This document shows positions 1 through 8,473 of a stretch of DNA of 37,689 bases, piece after piece (position 1 is the first letter of the stretch; each line of letters opens with the position of its first letter). Source of the stretch: Candidatus Thorarchaeota archaeon (GTDB taxonomy: Archaea > Asgardarchaeota > Thorarchaeia > Thorarchaeales > Thorarchaeaceae); the NCBI GenBank assembly GCA_016840855.1, contig JAEORO010000214.1, positions 1 to 37,689 on the forward strand. Reading direction: 5' to 3'. Below the pieces are notes generated by a model, which saw only the letters and a list, made by a program, of their open reading frames with translations, did no database searches and was not told where the DNA came from. The translations under genes were made by a program, and so were the position numbers.

Positions 1-2
1 CC

Positions 3-314
3 CGTGATGTTGCTAATGAGCTTGCAGACGCTGGTTTAGACCGCATTCAGATCTCTCTTAACGCACAAGATCCTGAAACATATTTTCGGTTGTGCAAACC
101 CAAATTTGGAAGAGGCGCTTTTGAATCTATTCTTGATTTCGTTGAAGAATGTAAGCCATTATTTAAAGTCGAGCTGTCCGCTGTAGACATTCCCGGTATA
201 GATATCGAAGCTTGCCGAGGGATTGCTGAACGATTAGGCGTTGGTTTCAGGGTACGTGTTTTTAAGGGTCCTGAGGGAGCACTTGAAGGCATTCTAAGGA
301 CTCTTGCATCCTAA
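3..314 (+). CDS. Radical SAM protein, C-terminal fragment (TatD-associated radical SAM-like), truncated by window edge
   Basis: Frame 3 is open from the window start: RDVANELADAGLDRIQISLNAQDPETYFRLCKPKFGRGAFESILDFVEECKPLFKVELSAVDIPGIDIEACRGIAERLGVGFRVRVFKGPEG; the SLNAxDxETY and AVDxPGxDxEACRxIAExLGxxFRVR patterns recall TatD-linked radical SAM proteins. Confidence 0.65.
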   Translation, partial: RDVANELADAGLDRIQISLNAQDPETYFRLCKPKFGRGAFESILDFVEECKPLFKVELSAVDIPGIDIEACRGIAERLGVGFRVRVFKGPEGALEGILRTLAS

Positions 315-360
315 TCAGGGAGTGAACAACTATATCTGCAAGATAGAACTGCTTCTATCC

Positions 361-1200
361 ATGACTCTCCGAAACCTTGTCGATGGAATATTTGTTGACA
401 CAGATGGTACCAATGGCGGAAATTATGGGGCTATTGTTCTAGAAGATGAGGTTGTCATGATTGATGCAGGAATGATTCACACTAAAAGCCGCGAAGTAAA
501 GGACTTTTTGATAAAAGAAACCGGTCTACCAATTCTAAAAATCGTATTTACACATTCTCACAGCGATCATGTATTCGGTGCTCAAGCTTTCGAACCAGTG
601 AGTCTTATTGCATCTGCGCCAACTAGGAAACGTTGTGAAGAGAACCTGAAGGGAGATTGGAAAGTTGAAAACCTGAAGAAGAACTATGCTGATGTGAAAG
701 ATGAGCGACCCGATTTATGGCATGCACTTCAGGATCTTTCAATACGTTTACCTGATGTAGTTTTCAAGACCTACATTTTCCTTGGTAATAATGAAGAGAT
801 CTCCGTAAAACTTCTGGGGGGTCACACAGCAGGTTCTGCTACAATTATTTCACACCCACACAATGTAATTTTCATTGGAGATTTGATGTTCAGCGGCCAG
901 TTTCCTTATGGAGGAGACCCTACTTGTGATCCTGACAGATGGATTATGGCTTTGGAAGAGATTCTCAATCTTGGCATTGAAACCATTATCCCAGGACATG
1001 GTCCTGTGTGTGGTTTAACTGAATTGGAGGAATATATGCAGGCTCTTATCGATTTGCGAGCAAATGTTGAAGATGCCACAAGCTCTAGTATGACAGTTCA
1101 GGAGTTCATGAATGAAGGCATGATTCCTCAAGAGATTCAAAACGGAGCTGAACGATTTGCTGAACGTACTTTGAATCATTGGTTTCAATTCTATGGATGA
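361..1200 (+). CDS. MBL-fold metallo-hydrolase
   Basis: THSHSDHVFG (HxHxDH), GGHTAGS, FIGDLMFSG and PGHGPV motifs; ATG at 361 preferred over the track start at 304, which overlaps the upstream gene. Confidence 0.88.
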   Translation: MTLRNLVDGIFVDTDGTNGGNYGAIVLEDEVVMIDAGMIHTKSREVKDFLIKETGLPILKIVFTHSHSDHVFGAQAFEPVSLIASAPTRKRCEENLKGDWKVENLKKNYADVKDERPDLWHALQDLSIRLPDVVFKTYIFLGNNEEISVKLLGGHTAGSATIISHPHNVIFIGDLMFSGQFPYGGDPTCDPDRWIMALEEILNLGIETIIPGHGPVCGLTELEEYMQALIDLRANVEDATSSSMTVQEFMNEGMIPQEIQNGAERFAERTLNHWFQFYG

Positions 1201-3123
1201 TTGATTTGTATGAATCTTTGGGAGTCTGTGCGGATAAAGGATCTTGAACTAGACAGCCGCTTGATAATGCTTGCAACACACCTTGGCTACTGTGATGAGG
1301 ACGGGATGGTCACTGATCGCCTTGTGGATTTCTACAGCGAACGTGCAAAACACCAGCCTGGCTTGATAATTGTTGGAGGCTGCTATTCTGAGCATCTGGG
1401 AATGAGCACACCAACCATGATCGGCATAAGCAAGGATGAGCACTTAGAGGGTTTACAAAGACTCACAGACGCCATTCATTCGTATGATGTTCCAGTTGCT
1501 GCACAACTTTATCATGCAGGACGATATGCACATTCTATCATATTGGGTGAAAAAGCTGTTTCTTCGTCAGAGGTAAAGTGTCGGTTAACAAGAGAAACAC
1601 CCCGTGCATTAACGCTGGCAGAGATTAATAGGACAATAGAGAATTTTGGTAACGCTGCAAGAAGAGCAAAACATGCAGGATTTGATGCGGTGGAGATCAT
1701 CGGTTCAGCTGGTTATCTCATCAATCAATTTCTAGCAAAAGCGACCAATAAAAGGAACGATGAGTATGGAGGCGACTTCGGTTCTAGATCAAAATTCCCT
1801 CTAGAGATTGTTGCACAAGTGAGAAAGGTTGTTGGATCTAAGTTTCCCATACTATACCGAATGAGTGGAGAAGACTTTGTCTCGGAAGGTCTTACTCTTG
1901 AGGATAACAAGATACTTGCTCCTAAACTTGTCAAGGCAGGCGTAGATTGCTTGAACATAACTGGAGGTTGGCACGAAACTAGAGTTCCTCAGATAACCAT
2001 GAATGTTCCTAGAGGTGGGTACACATACTTGGCAGAAGGGATTGCCAGTGTTGTAGATGTCCCAGTAGTTGCATGCAATCGTATCAACAGTGTGAGGCTT
2101 GCAGAGCGCATTCTGTTAAGAGGTAAAGTCCAGCTTATTGGCATGTCAAGAGGGTTACTTGCAGATCCTGCTCTGCCAACCAAAGCACGTAATGGACTGC
2201 ATTCAGATATACTTCCATGTATTGCATGCAATCAAGGCTGTCTTGACAAAGTCTTCATGATTGAACCTGTTACATGTACACTTAACCCACTTGCAGGAAA
2301 TGAGACGGAACGAAAGCTGGGTCCTTCCGGAATTGGACGGATTGCTATTATTGGAGGCGGAGCTGCAGGGCTGGAGAGTGCTCGTGTGCTTCGATTAAGA
2401 GGTTTTGATGTAACTCTCTTTGAACAAAGCAATCGACTTGGAGGACTACTCAATCTTGCAGCCAAAGTTCCTGGGAGGGGTGAGTTTGCTGCTTATGTGA
2501 TTTATATGGAGCGCGAACTCAAGAAACTTGGTGTTGAGATCAGACTTAATGAACAAGCAACAGTGGGTAAACTCGTCGATTTAGAGTTTGATTGTATCAT
2601 TGTTGCTGCTGGTACTATTGCCGGAGCACCACCAATTGATGGTGTGGAGATGGCTCATGTGACATCTGCATATGATGCCATATCATTTGGTCTGGACAAC
2701 CTAAGCACCGTTTCGATAATAGGAGGAAGTGCCTTAGGTTGCTATGTAGGGCTATATCTTGCATCAAGAGCAAATTCAGTGCATATTTTTGAGTCTGATG
2801 AAGCTCTAGGAGTTGATCTCAGTAGAACAACAAGATGGGTCATTTTGAAGGGTCTCAAAGAAAAAGGAATTCACACTCATCTCAACACCCAGGTGACAGA
2901 GATAGACACCGATTATATTTCATTACTCACTGAAGGTCGATACAGAAAGATGGACACAACAACAGTGGTTCTAGCCACGCGGCCACAACCAAATGACCGT
3001 ATATTGAAACGCCTCTCAAAAACGGGCATTCGCACAGAAGTGGTCGGTTCAGTAAAAGAATCGATGAACCTCCTTGATGTCATACATGATGCTTATGATT
3101 TGGCAAACTCTCTTCAACTCTAA
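1201..3123 (+). CDS. NADH:flavin oxidoreductase / 2,4-dienoyl-CoA reductase-like (OYE TIM barrel + Fe-S cluster + pyridine nucleotide-disulfide oxidoreductase domain)
   Basis: N-terminal OYE motifs (AAQLYHAGRYAH, GYLINQFLAKATNKRNDEYGG), CIACNQGCLDK...CTLNP cluster motif, GGGAAGLESARVLRLRGFDVTLFE Rossmann motif. Start TTG 1201 or ATG 1210. Confidence 0.9.
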   Translation: MICMNLWESVRIKDLELDSRLIMLATHLGYCDEDGMVTDRLVDFYSERAKHQPGLIIVGGCYSEHLGMSTPTMIGISKDEHLEGLQRLTDAIHSYDVPVAAQLYHAGRYAHSIILGEKAVSSSEVKCRLTRETPRALTLAEINRTIENFGNAARRAKHAGFDAVEIIGSAGYLINQFLAKATNKRNDEYGGDFGSRSKFPLEIVAQVRKVVGSKFPILYRMSGEDFVSEGLTLEDNKILAPKLVKAGVDCLNITGGWHETRVPQITMNVPRGGYTYLAEGIASVVDVPVVACNRINSVRLAERILLRGKVQLIGMSRGLLADPALPTKARNGLHSDILPCIACNQGCLDKVFMIEPVTCTLNPLAGNETERKLGPSGIGRIAIIGGGAAGLESARVLRLRGFDVTLFEQSNRLGGLLNLAAKVPGRGEFAAYVIYMERELKKLGVEIRLNEQATVGKLVDLEFDCIIVAAGTIAGAPPIDGVEMAHVTSAYDAISFGLDNLSTVSIIGGSALGCYVGLYLASRANSVHIFESDEALGVDLSRTTRWVILKGLKEKGIHTHLNTQVTEIDTDYISLLTEGRYRKMDTTTVVLATRPQPNDRILKRLSKTGIRTEVVGSVKESMNLLDVIHDAYDLANSLQL

Positions 3124-3208
3124 TACATTTCCCTGCCTAAGCGGATATTCTTAAATTGATACAAGCGAAGTCGCACACCAATCTAGATGACTTGGAGACA
3201 AACACACA

Positions 3209-4381
3209 TTGGCTTTCGATGATAACTCTAGTAGTATTATAACATATCCAACGTTTGCTGAATTAAATGACATTCTTTTACTCCACTTTGAAATCGTAAC
3301 AAGTGTCCTTGAGTTCGGCATGCCAACGTTTATTGTTCGTTGGCCTGCTGGTGTCGTTGAAACCAATGAAAAGCAAGATCAGGTCTTCAAAGAGCTAACC
3401 AATTTGACAAAGCCTCTCAAAGTCTGGCCGCTTGTAAGATGGAAGGACAAACAAGAAGGTGAGTACTTCATTAGGTTTGTTCCAATTCAAAAACCAGGTC
3501 CAAGCAACAAGAGGATTAACTATGCCCTATTTATTGCCACTCTAGCAACTATAGCAATTGGAGGCCTTCTTCAAGCCACAAGTCAGGTATTCTTAACTCT
3601 TTTCTACCCTGGTGGCTGGACATATCTCGATATTGCATATGTTACGATTACGTTCATGTTAGCACTCATGGGGATAATCTTCACTCATGAGATGGGGCAC
3701 TATCTCATGTGCAAACGAAAAGGGATTGAGGCATCTCTTCCATATTTCATTCCTGGTCTTCCCCAGATCGGAGGCACCTTTGGAGCATTCATTTCGCAAA
3801 AGAGTCCACCAAACAATAGAGAAGATCTTATCGACATGGGTTTGGCAGGTCCTCTAGCTGGCTTTGCAGTCACTCTGGTTGTACTGTTCGTTGGATACCT
3901 GATGTCTGTGCCGGTTACTGCGCAGGAGCTAATCGCTATTGATGAAACTTTTCCAGGCATGTCTGGGGAACTTGCCACACCTCTTCTTTTCACACTGATT
4001 GGTTATATCTTTACAGACTTCGTCCCTACGGGTGGAACATTGTATATGCATCCCATTGCTTTTGCGGCTTGGGTGGGTATGCTGGTGACAGCCTTGAATC
4101 TGTTTCCAATTGCACAGTTAGACGGTGGCCATGCATTGCGAGCTATAGTTGGTCCCAGATGGCACAAACAGATTGGTTGGGTTGCGCTATTGATAATGTT
4201 GCTCACAGGGTACTATTTGATGGCAATCTTAATACTTGCACTATCATCTGGCGGGGATCATCCTGGTCCGTTGAATGACACAGTAAAGATATCAAATGGT
4301 AGAATTATTGCGTTCATAGCTGCAATGATAATCCTCGTCTTGTGTATTCCACCTCTATGGCAAATGATGGGTCTTTTTTAG
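3209..4381 (+). CDS. Site-2 protease family (M50) intramembrane metalloprotease
   Basis: HEMGH (HExxH) in a TM segment, GGTFGAFI, and LDGGHALRA (third metal ligand motif); several hydrophobic segments; TTG start. Confidence 0.88.
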   Translation: MAFDDNSSSIITYPTFAELNDILLLHFEIVTSVLEFGMPTFIVRWPAGVVETNEKQDQVFKELTNLTKPLKVWPLVRWKDKQEGEYFIRFVPIQKPGPSNKRINYALFIATLATIAIGGLLQATSQVFLTLFYPGGWTYLDIAYVTITFMLALMGIIFTHEMGHYLMCKRKGIEASLPYFIPGLPQIGGTFGAFISQKSPPNNREDLIDMGLAGPLAGFAVTLVVLFVGYLMSVPVTAQELIAIDETFPGMSGELATPLLFTLIGYIFTDFVPTGGTLYMHPIAFAAWVGMLVTALNLFPIAQLDGGHALRAIVGPRWHKQIGWVALLIMLLTGYYLMAILILALSSGGDHPGPLNDTVKISNGRIIAFIAAMIILVLCIPPLWQMMGLF

Positions 4382-4421
4382 GTCAGAAAGTATGTCCTTG
4401 AAAAATCCGTAAAATTAACAT

Positions 4422-5555
4422 GTGCTAGTGCATGCAAAAACGCCGGTTATTATAATGGGCGCTGGACGATTTGTTACTCCCGTCGTAATGTTCATTCTAG
4501 GAATGATTGTAATACTTCAATTGATTTCCACAATTACTGAAGGAATGCCCTCGACTCCTTTGATCCCCGATGTTTTATCAAACAGTTTGGGAACTGATAT
4601 TGTTACGATAATGGTCATCGCCTTCCCAATTCTCTTTCTAGAGTACTACATATTTGCAGTTCCTATCGCAGTAATTCTCTTAATTGCTACTAAGATAATA
4701 AAATCGACTAGATATGAACTAAACATCATGAACATCGGTAGGGATTTTGGAGGTGCGCAAATAGTTCGTCGAGCAGCAGCTCCTGCGCTTTTTGCTGTTG
4801 CATCTGCTGAACTATTTCGTACTCCTCTAAGACTCTACCTCTTCGGTCCTAACTTTGATCCTGCTGTTGAACTTGTTCCAGAGCTTGTACCATTGTTTCC
4901 TGTAGTTGTATCCCTTATGAGTTCACTACTTGCAGTCCCGATAGCACTACTCTTGTTTATGCCCACATGGGTTCTAAATGACGCTGGTGTAGTCACTCAC
5001 TTGAAGTCTGATAGACTGAATTTGCGACAATGTCCAGACACCCAAGGCGTTGGTCGATGGATTGCTAATATGCTTGGAGGATACGCACTCTTAGCTTTCC
5101 CAATAACCATGTTTCTGAATCATTTCTATGAACCTTTGATTCTTCCATGGCTAGAAGGAACAATTTTTTCAAATGAACAGATTTTCTATCAGTTAACAAC
5201 AGGGACTCTCTGGACAATAGGTCTTCCATTCTTTGTCATGACATTTATTCTTCCAGTGATTATATTCAATGAAGCAATGCAAAAGCGATCGACTGTTCGA
5301 ATTTTAAAACTTGCAACGCGATTAGGTGCAAAAATGGTTCGGAAAGAAAGAATTCAGGAAATCAAGCGACTTAGTTCTGTCTATGACGAAGAAAAGGCTG
5401 CAACAGTGGAACTGTACGCTGAAGCTGCAAACAAAGAGATAGTTTCTACGCAGAAGAGTATCAAGTCGAAAAGTAAAACAGCTATCACGTCATCAGATAA
5501 GAAGAGGACAACTATCACGAAGAAAAAGGAGAAGTTCAAGAAGTCAAAGAAATAG
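4422..5555 (+). CDS. Polytopic membrane protein of unknown function with Lys/Ser/Thr-rich cytoplasmic-like C-terminal tail
   Basis: Long ORF, multiple hydrophobic helices, very basic C-terminus (KSIKSKSKTAITSSDKKRTTITKKKEKFKKSKK); GTG start. Confidence 0.75.
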   Translation: MLVHAKTPVIIMGAGRFVTPVVMFILGMIVILQLISTITEGMPSTPLIPDVLSNSLGTDIVTIMVIAFPILFLEYYIFAVPIAVILLIATKIIKSTRYELNIMNIGRDFGGAQIVRRAAAPALFAVASAELFRTPLRLYLFGPNFDPAVELVPELVPLFPVVVSLMSSLLAVPIALLLFMPTWVLNDAGVVTHLKSDRLNLRQCPDTQGVGRWIANMLGGYALLAFPITMFLNHFYEPLILPWLEGTIFSNEQIFYQLTTGTLWTIGLPFFVMTFILPVIIFNEAMQKRSTVRILKLATRLGAKMVRKERIQEIKRLSSVYDEEKAATVELYAEAANKEIVSTQKSIKSKSKTAITSSDKKRTTITKKKEKFKKSKK

Positions 5556-5579
5556 GAGTTATCAAGGAGTTTGCTTCTC

Positions 5580-5750
5580 TCAATGTTTTGCAGTCCTTTC
5601 TTGAGTTTCATATTTATCTAGCGACTGTCTTACTGCTTCTCTCACAAAGGCTGGAAATGATTTCCATGAGTCTTTGACATCTAATCTTTCAAAGCGGTCT
5701 TGGAGCGCCTTTGGAATTCGTACCATTGTGTCTACCATTGTGCAACTCAT
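5580..5750 (-). CDS. Small ribbon-helix-helix (CopG/Arc-like) DNA-binding protein, 56 aa (absent from ORF track)
   Basis: My translation of the minus strand: MSCTMVDTMVRIPKALQDRFERLDVKDSWKSFPAFVREAVRQSLDKYETQERTAKH*; the VRIPKALxxRFExL...S.xxFVREAVRxSLxKYE pattern is typical of RHH proteins. Confidence 0.78.
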   Translation of the reverse strand: MSCTMVDTMVRIPKALQDRFERLDVKDSWKSFPAFVREAVRQSLDKYETQERTAKH

Positions 5751-5798
5751 CCTGACGCTTGTCTTTTGCTTCTTAAATAGACAAGTATATAACCATTC

Positions 5799-5825
5799 GT
5801 ATACGGGATGTATACAGAGGTATAC
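5799..5825. promoter_or_regulatory. Putative RHH operator: three GTATAC palindromes
   Basis: GTATAC at 5799-5804, 5810-5815 and 5820-5825 (spacing 11 and 10 bp), next to TATATAA at about 5786, in the divergent intergenic region. Confidence 0.6.
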
Positions 5826-5831
5826 ATAGGC

Positions 5832-6128
5832 ATGGTAAGTGAAGGCAGCCCCGCTGTTATGAAGGAAATAACTCCAGAATATCCCCCAAAACGTAGGTTT
5901 TCACGCGGATTTAAGAATCAAAATGAAACTAAACCGCACGAACCTGTCATAAAGGGATGTTTCAACTGTTGTCATCATCTGAGTAAGTTGTACTATTGGA
6001 AACAAAGCCCGTGCGATACATGCCTTCGATCGCCTGCTTATTACTACCGTCTATCAACTCGAGACCTCACCGATTACTGGCAATCCATATCGTCAAGTTG
6101 GACCTCACGGAGGAATATGCTCTATTGA
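5832..6128 (+). CDS. Small Cys-rich (zinc-ribbon-like) protein
   Basis: ORF MVSEGSPAV...KGCFNCCHHLSKLYYWKQSPCDTCLRSPAYYYRLSTRDLTDYW with CxxC...CxxC spacing; ATG 5832 sits after the operator. The upstream ATG 5808 lies inside the operator. Confidence 0.45.
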   Translation: MVSEGSPAVMKEITPEYPPKRRFSRGFKNQNETKPHEPVIKGCFNCCHHLSKLYYWKQSPCDTCLRSPAYYYRLSTRDLTDYWQSISSSWTSRRNMLY

Positions 6129-6136
6129 GAGAAAAA

Positions 6137-6283
6137 ATGAAGAGAAGCACAGAGGCTTATCCCAGTTCAGTACTTCAGATCATGAGTGTAGATGACCTTC
6201 TCGTCACACTACTGAAAGTAAGTGCTTTCATGTTCTTTCTCTTCATCTTTCTATTCCTACTTGTCGTGGGTGTCACACCTTAA
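6137..6283 (+). CDS. Small single-TM protein (48 aa)
   Basis: MKRSTEAYPSSVLQIMSVDDLLVTLLKVSAFMFFLFIFLFLLVVGVTP; ATG 9 nt after the preceding ORF stop; strongly hydrophobic C-terminal helix. Confidence 0.4.
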   Translation: MKRSTEAYPSSVLQIMSVDDLLVTLLKVSAFMFFLFIFLFLLVVGVTP

Positions 6284-6349
6284 GATTTCATCTTACACCG
6301 CTTGTATCGATTCCGCATTCGGTCCCAACAGTCTTTGAGCACTAGGAGA

Positions 6350-6390
6350 GCCCGAGGCTTTGGATAATTCTCTCCCGGCCTTCCTCGGGC
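6350..6390. terminator. Stem-loop between convergent genes
   Basis: GCCCGAGG (6350-6357) pairs with CCTCGGGC (6383-6390); 25-nt loop; lies between a + gene ending at 6283 and a - gene ending at 6410. Confidence 0.45.
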
Positions 6391-6409
6391 TTTCCAAACC
6401 TCATCTATT

Positions 6410-7228
6410 TCATCCCTTTCTTTTGATTACTATAAGTAAAATAACAACGACAAGGACTCCTCCTCCAGCAATGAGCAGGATCGTCATATCTGGCGGTTCT
6501 CCATCGCCATTAGTTGTAGTCGTGGTAGTTGTAGTAGTTGGTACCAGCTCTTCAGCAGGTGTGACTATGATGTTGTCAATTGCTGGGCCGGGCATTGAAT
6601 AGAATGAAAACACGTCAGATGATGAGAAAGTCCCAAGAACGAACTCCATTTGGATTGTTCCATTGAATGCTACCGTGAAGTTACCGTCAAGACTTCGAGT
6701 AATGTGAATATGATGCCACCCTGAAACATCTGCTGAATCATATACACTCACAGGTACGATTGAGAAGCTTCCAACGTTTCGTTGATAGAAAATAAAGTCA
6801 TTGTCCCAAGAACCAAAAACACCTGTAACAACCATAATGCCATATTCTGCTGGGGGGCTGTTGATGTCCGTTGGTAACGCTGACACAAATGCAATATAGA
6901 AGTGGTTGTATTCTGTAGCTGCACAATCTACATCAAAGCTCCAATTGCCATAAGCCACATTGCTAGTATGATAAGCTCGACTGGTTTCCTCACCATATAC
7001 ACGCATTGTGTAATCTTCAGCAGTGATATTTGCATCTTCTTGAGTCGCAGGAAGTTCTGTTGAATTCCAGCCATCCACAGTCCATCCATCAAGAATCCCA
7101 TCATTGAAATCATCAGACCATCCGTAAATCTGACTAGCAACAAAGCCAGTGTCAGAACCTACTGTAAGATTTGGCATTGTCAAACACAGAATTACCAGAA
7201 AAACAAGAAAGCCTAACCTTTTCTTCAA
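6410..7228 (-). CDS. Secreted/cell-surface protein: signal peptide, LamG/concanavalin-like region, Thr-rich stalk, C-terminal TM anchor
   Basis: MKKRLGFLVFLVILCLTMPNLTVG signal; WSDDFNDGILDGWTVDGW...; TTTTTTTTT linker; ILLIAGGGVLVVVILLIVIKRKG anchor; TTG start. Confidence 0.75.
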   Translation of the reverse strand: MKKRLGFLVFLVILCLTMPNLTVGSDTGFVASQIYGWSDDFNDGILDGWTVDGWNSTELPATQEDANITAEDYTMRVYGEETSRAYHTSNVAYGNWSFDVDCAATEYNHFYIAFVSALPTDINSPPAEYGIMVVTGVFGSWDNDFIFYQRNVGSFSIVPVSVYDSADVSGWHHIHITRSLDGNFTVAFNGTIQMEFVLGTFSSSDVFSFYSMPGPAIDNIIVTPAEELVPTTTTTTTTTNGDGEPPDMTILLIAGGGVLVVVILLIVIKRKG

Positions 7229-7301
7229 TACGATCTCTCCTCCATCTTTCTACGCGTTATACTACCTATATGAAAAGTGTTTTGGAACTATGAACAGAAT
7301 T

Positions 7302-7334
7302 AAAAAAAAGGATTTCCCCGGAGGAACCGGGGAA
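7302..7334 (-). terminator. Intrinsic-type terminator downstream of tbp
   Basis: Minus strand reads TTCCCCGG-TTCCT-CCGGGGAA (7334-7314, perfect 8-bp stem) then ATCC and TTTTTTTT; 12 nt past the tbp stop. Confidence 0.7.
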
Positions 7335-7345
7335 CATCAGATGAA

Positions 7346-7951
7346 TTACCAGTCTTCTTCTTCGTAGTCTTCGAGACCCCAATCCTCGCCTTCTGGGATT
7401 CTCATGACTCCAAGTTCTAGAAGGCGATCCATCACTTTCTCTGCAGCCTCATCAATCTGTGGTTCGAACTTTGCACCTGTTATGACAAGCTTTCCAGAAC
7501 CGAATAACAGAATGACAACCTTTGGGTCTCGCATTCTGTAGATTAGTCCTGGGAACTGCTCTGGTTCATACAGTGTGTTCTCTAGCTTCATAGCTGCAAG
7601 CTCGAGATTAAGTTCTGCTCCTAGACTAGCACTTGCAACAATATTCTGGACAACAATAATTGGTTTGCCGGTAATTTCAATACCAGCTTCCTTAATGTTT
7701 TTGACTATCTTGTGAACTGCACGCTTTGCTTCCTTCTCGCTCTTTGCCCCGGTGCATACCATCTTTCCTGAGTTGAAAATCAGAGTTGCTGTCTTGGGTT
7801 TCTTAAGACGGTACACTAGACCGGGAAATTGCTCGGGGTCGAACTCGACATTGGGCATAGTAGCCGCAATCTCATCGAGATCAAGTCGCTGATTCAAAAT
7901 TACAGAAGCGACAACGTTTTCTATCTTTGTCTTTGGTTGTGGACGTGGCAT
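7346..7951 (-). CDS. tbp: TATA-box-binding protein (archaeal TBP), two direct repeats and acidic C-terminal tail
   Basis: IENVVASVILNQRLDLDEIAATMPNVEFDPEQFPGLVYRLKKPKTATLIFNSGKMVCTGAKS...VQNIVASASLGAELNLE...YEPEQFPGLIYRMRDPKVVILLFGSGKLVITGAK. Confidence 0.97.
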   Translation of the reverse strand: MPRPQPKTKIENVVASVILNQRLDLDEIAATMPNVEFDPEQFPGLVYRLKKPKTATLIFNSGKMVCTGAKSEKEAKRAVHKIVKNIKEAGIEITGKPIIVVQNIVASASLGAELNLELAAMKLENTLYEPEQFPGLIYRMRDPKVVILLFGSGKLVITGAKFEPQIDEAAEKVMDRLLELGVMRIPEGEDWGLEDYEEEDW

Positions 7952-7977
7952 CTGCTCTAACCTGCCTTTTTTCTTGC

Positions 7978-8016
7978 CTTATATAGTATATAAGGGACTT
8001 TGAGATTCTATATAAG
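7978..8016 (-). promoter_or_regulatory. tbp promoter with a palindromic TATA element plus a second TATA element
   Basis: CTTATATAGTATATAAG (7978-7994) is a perfect 17-bp inverted repeat about 27-43 nt upstream of the tbp start codon; a second TATATAAG at 8009-8016. Confidence 0.65.
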
Positions 8017-8095
8017 AGCCTTTTTAAATGTGAGCAATGGCACATCTATTTTTGTGCGAGCGCTGAATTCTGTTGACCGTTACTGTGCAATCCTG

Positions 8096-8467
8096 TCAAC
8101 AGTCGCTGTCGTTTCTCTTGATAACGATGACTTTGACTTTGACATCTTCTGCAATGTCCCCGAAGGCTTGAAGGAAGTATTTAGATGCGTCTGCCAATCC
8201 CTCCTTCCCTTTGGGCGTCAGATGATATATTATCTGTCTACCCTCTCTGCGACCTTTGATGAAACCTCCCTCTTTTAGTTCCTTCAAGGCGGGATAAATA
8301 GTGCCTGGTGTTGGTTTTGTCCCTCTTCTTGTAGCAATCTTCTCTGCTATCTGTTGGCCATTCATTTCTTCTTTATCAAGCTCCCAAAGGATTTGAAAAG
8401 TAAGGAGTCCTCTCATATCGCAGCACTCAGGGGGACAACATGCTTCACTATCCTTCGGGTCGCTCAT
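8096..8467 (-). CDS. PadR-family transcriptional regulator with Cys-rich N-terminus
   Basis: MSDPKDSEACCPPECCDMRGLLTFQILWELDKEEMNGQQIAEKIATRRGTKPTPGTIYPALKELKEGGFIKGRREGRQIIYHLTPKGKEGL; PadR wHTH pattern (GTIYPALKxLxxxGFI). The internal ATG at 8467 is preferred because the longer track ORF would read through the operator/promoter. Confidence 0.88.
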   Translation of the reverse strand: MSDPKDSEACCPPECCDMRGLLTFQILWELDKEEMNGQQIAEKIATRRGTKPTPGTIYPALKELKEGGFIKGRREGRQIIYHLTPKGKEGLADASKYFLQAFGDIAEDVKVKVIVIKRNDSDC

Positions 8468-8473
8468 GTAAAA

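Noticed and set aside
6511-6545. GTAGTT/GTTGTAG repeats as possible microsatellite or CRISPR-like repeat
   Set aside because: It encodes the poly-Thr stalk of the minus-strand surface protein; no spacer structure.
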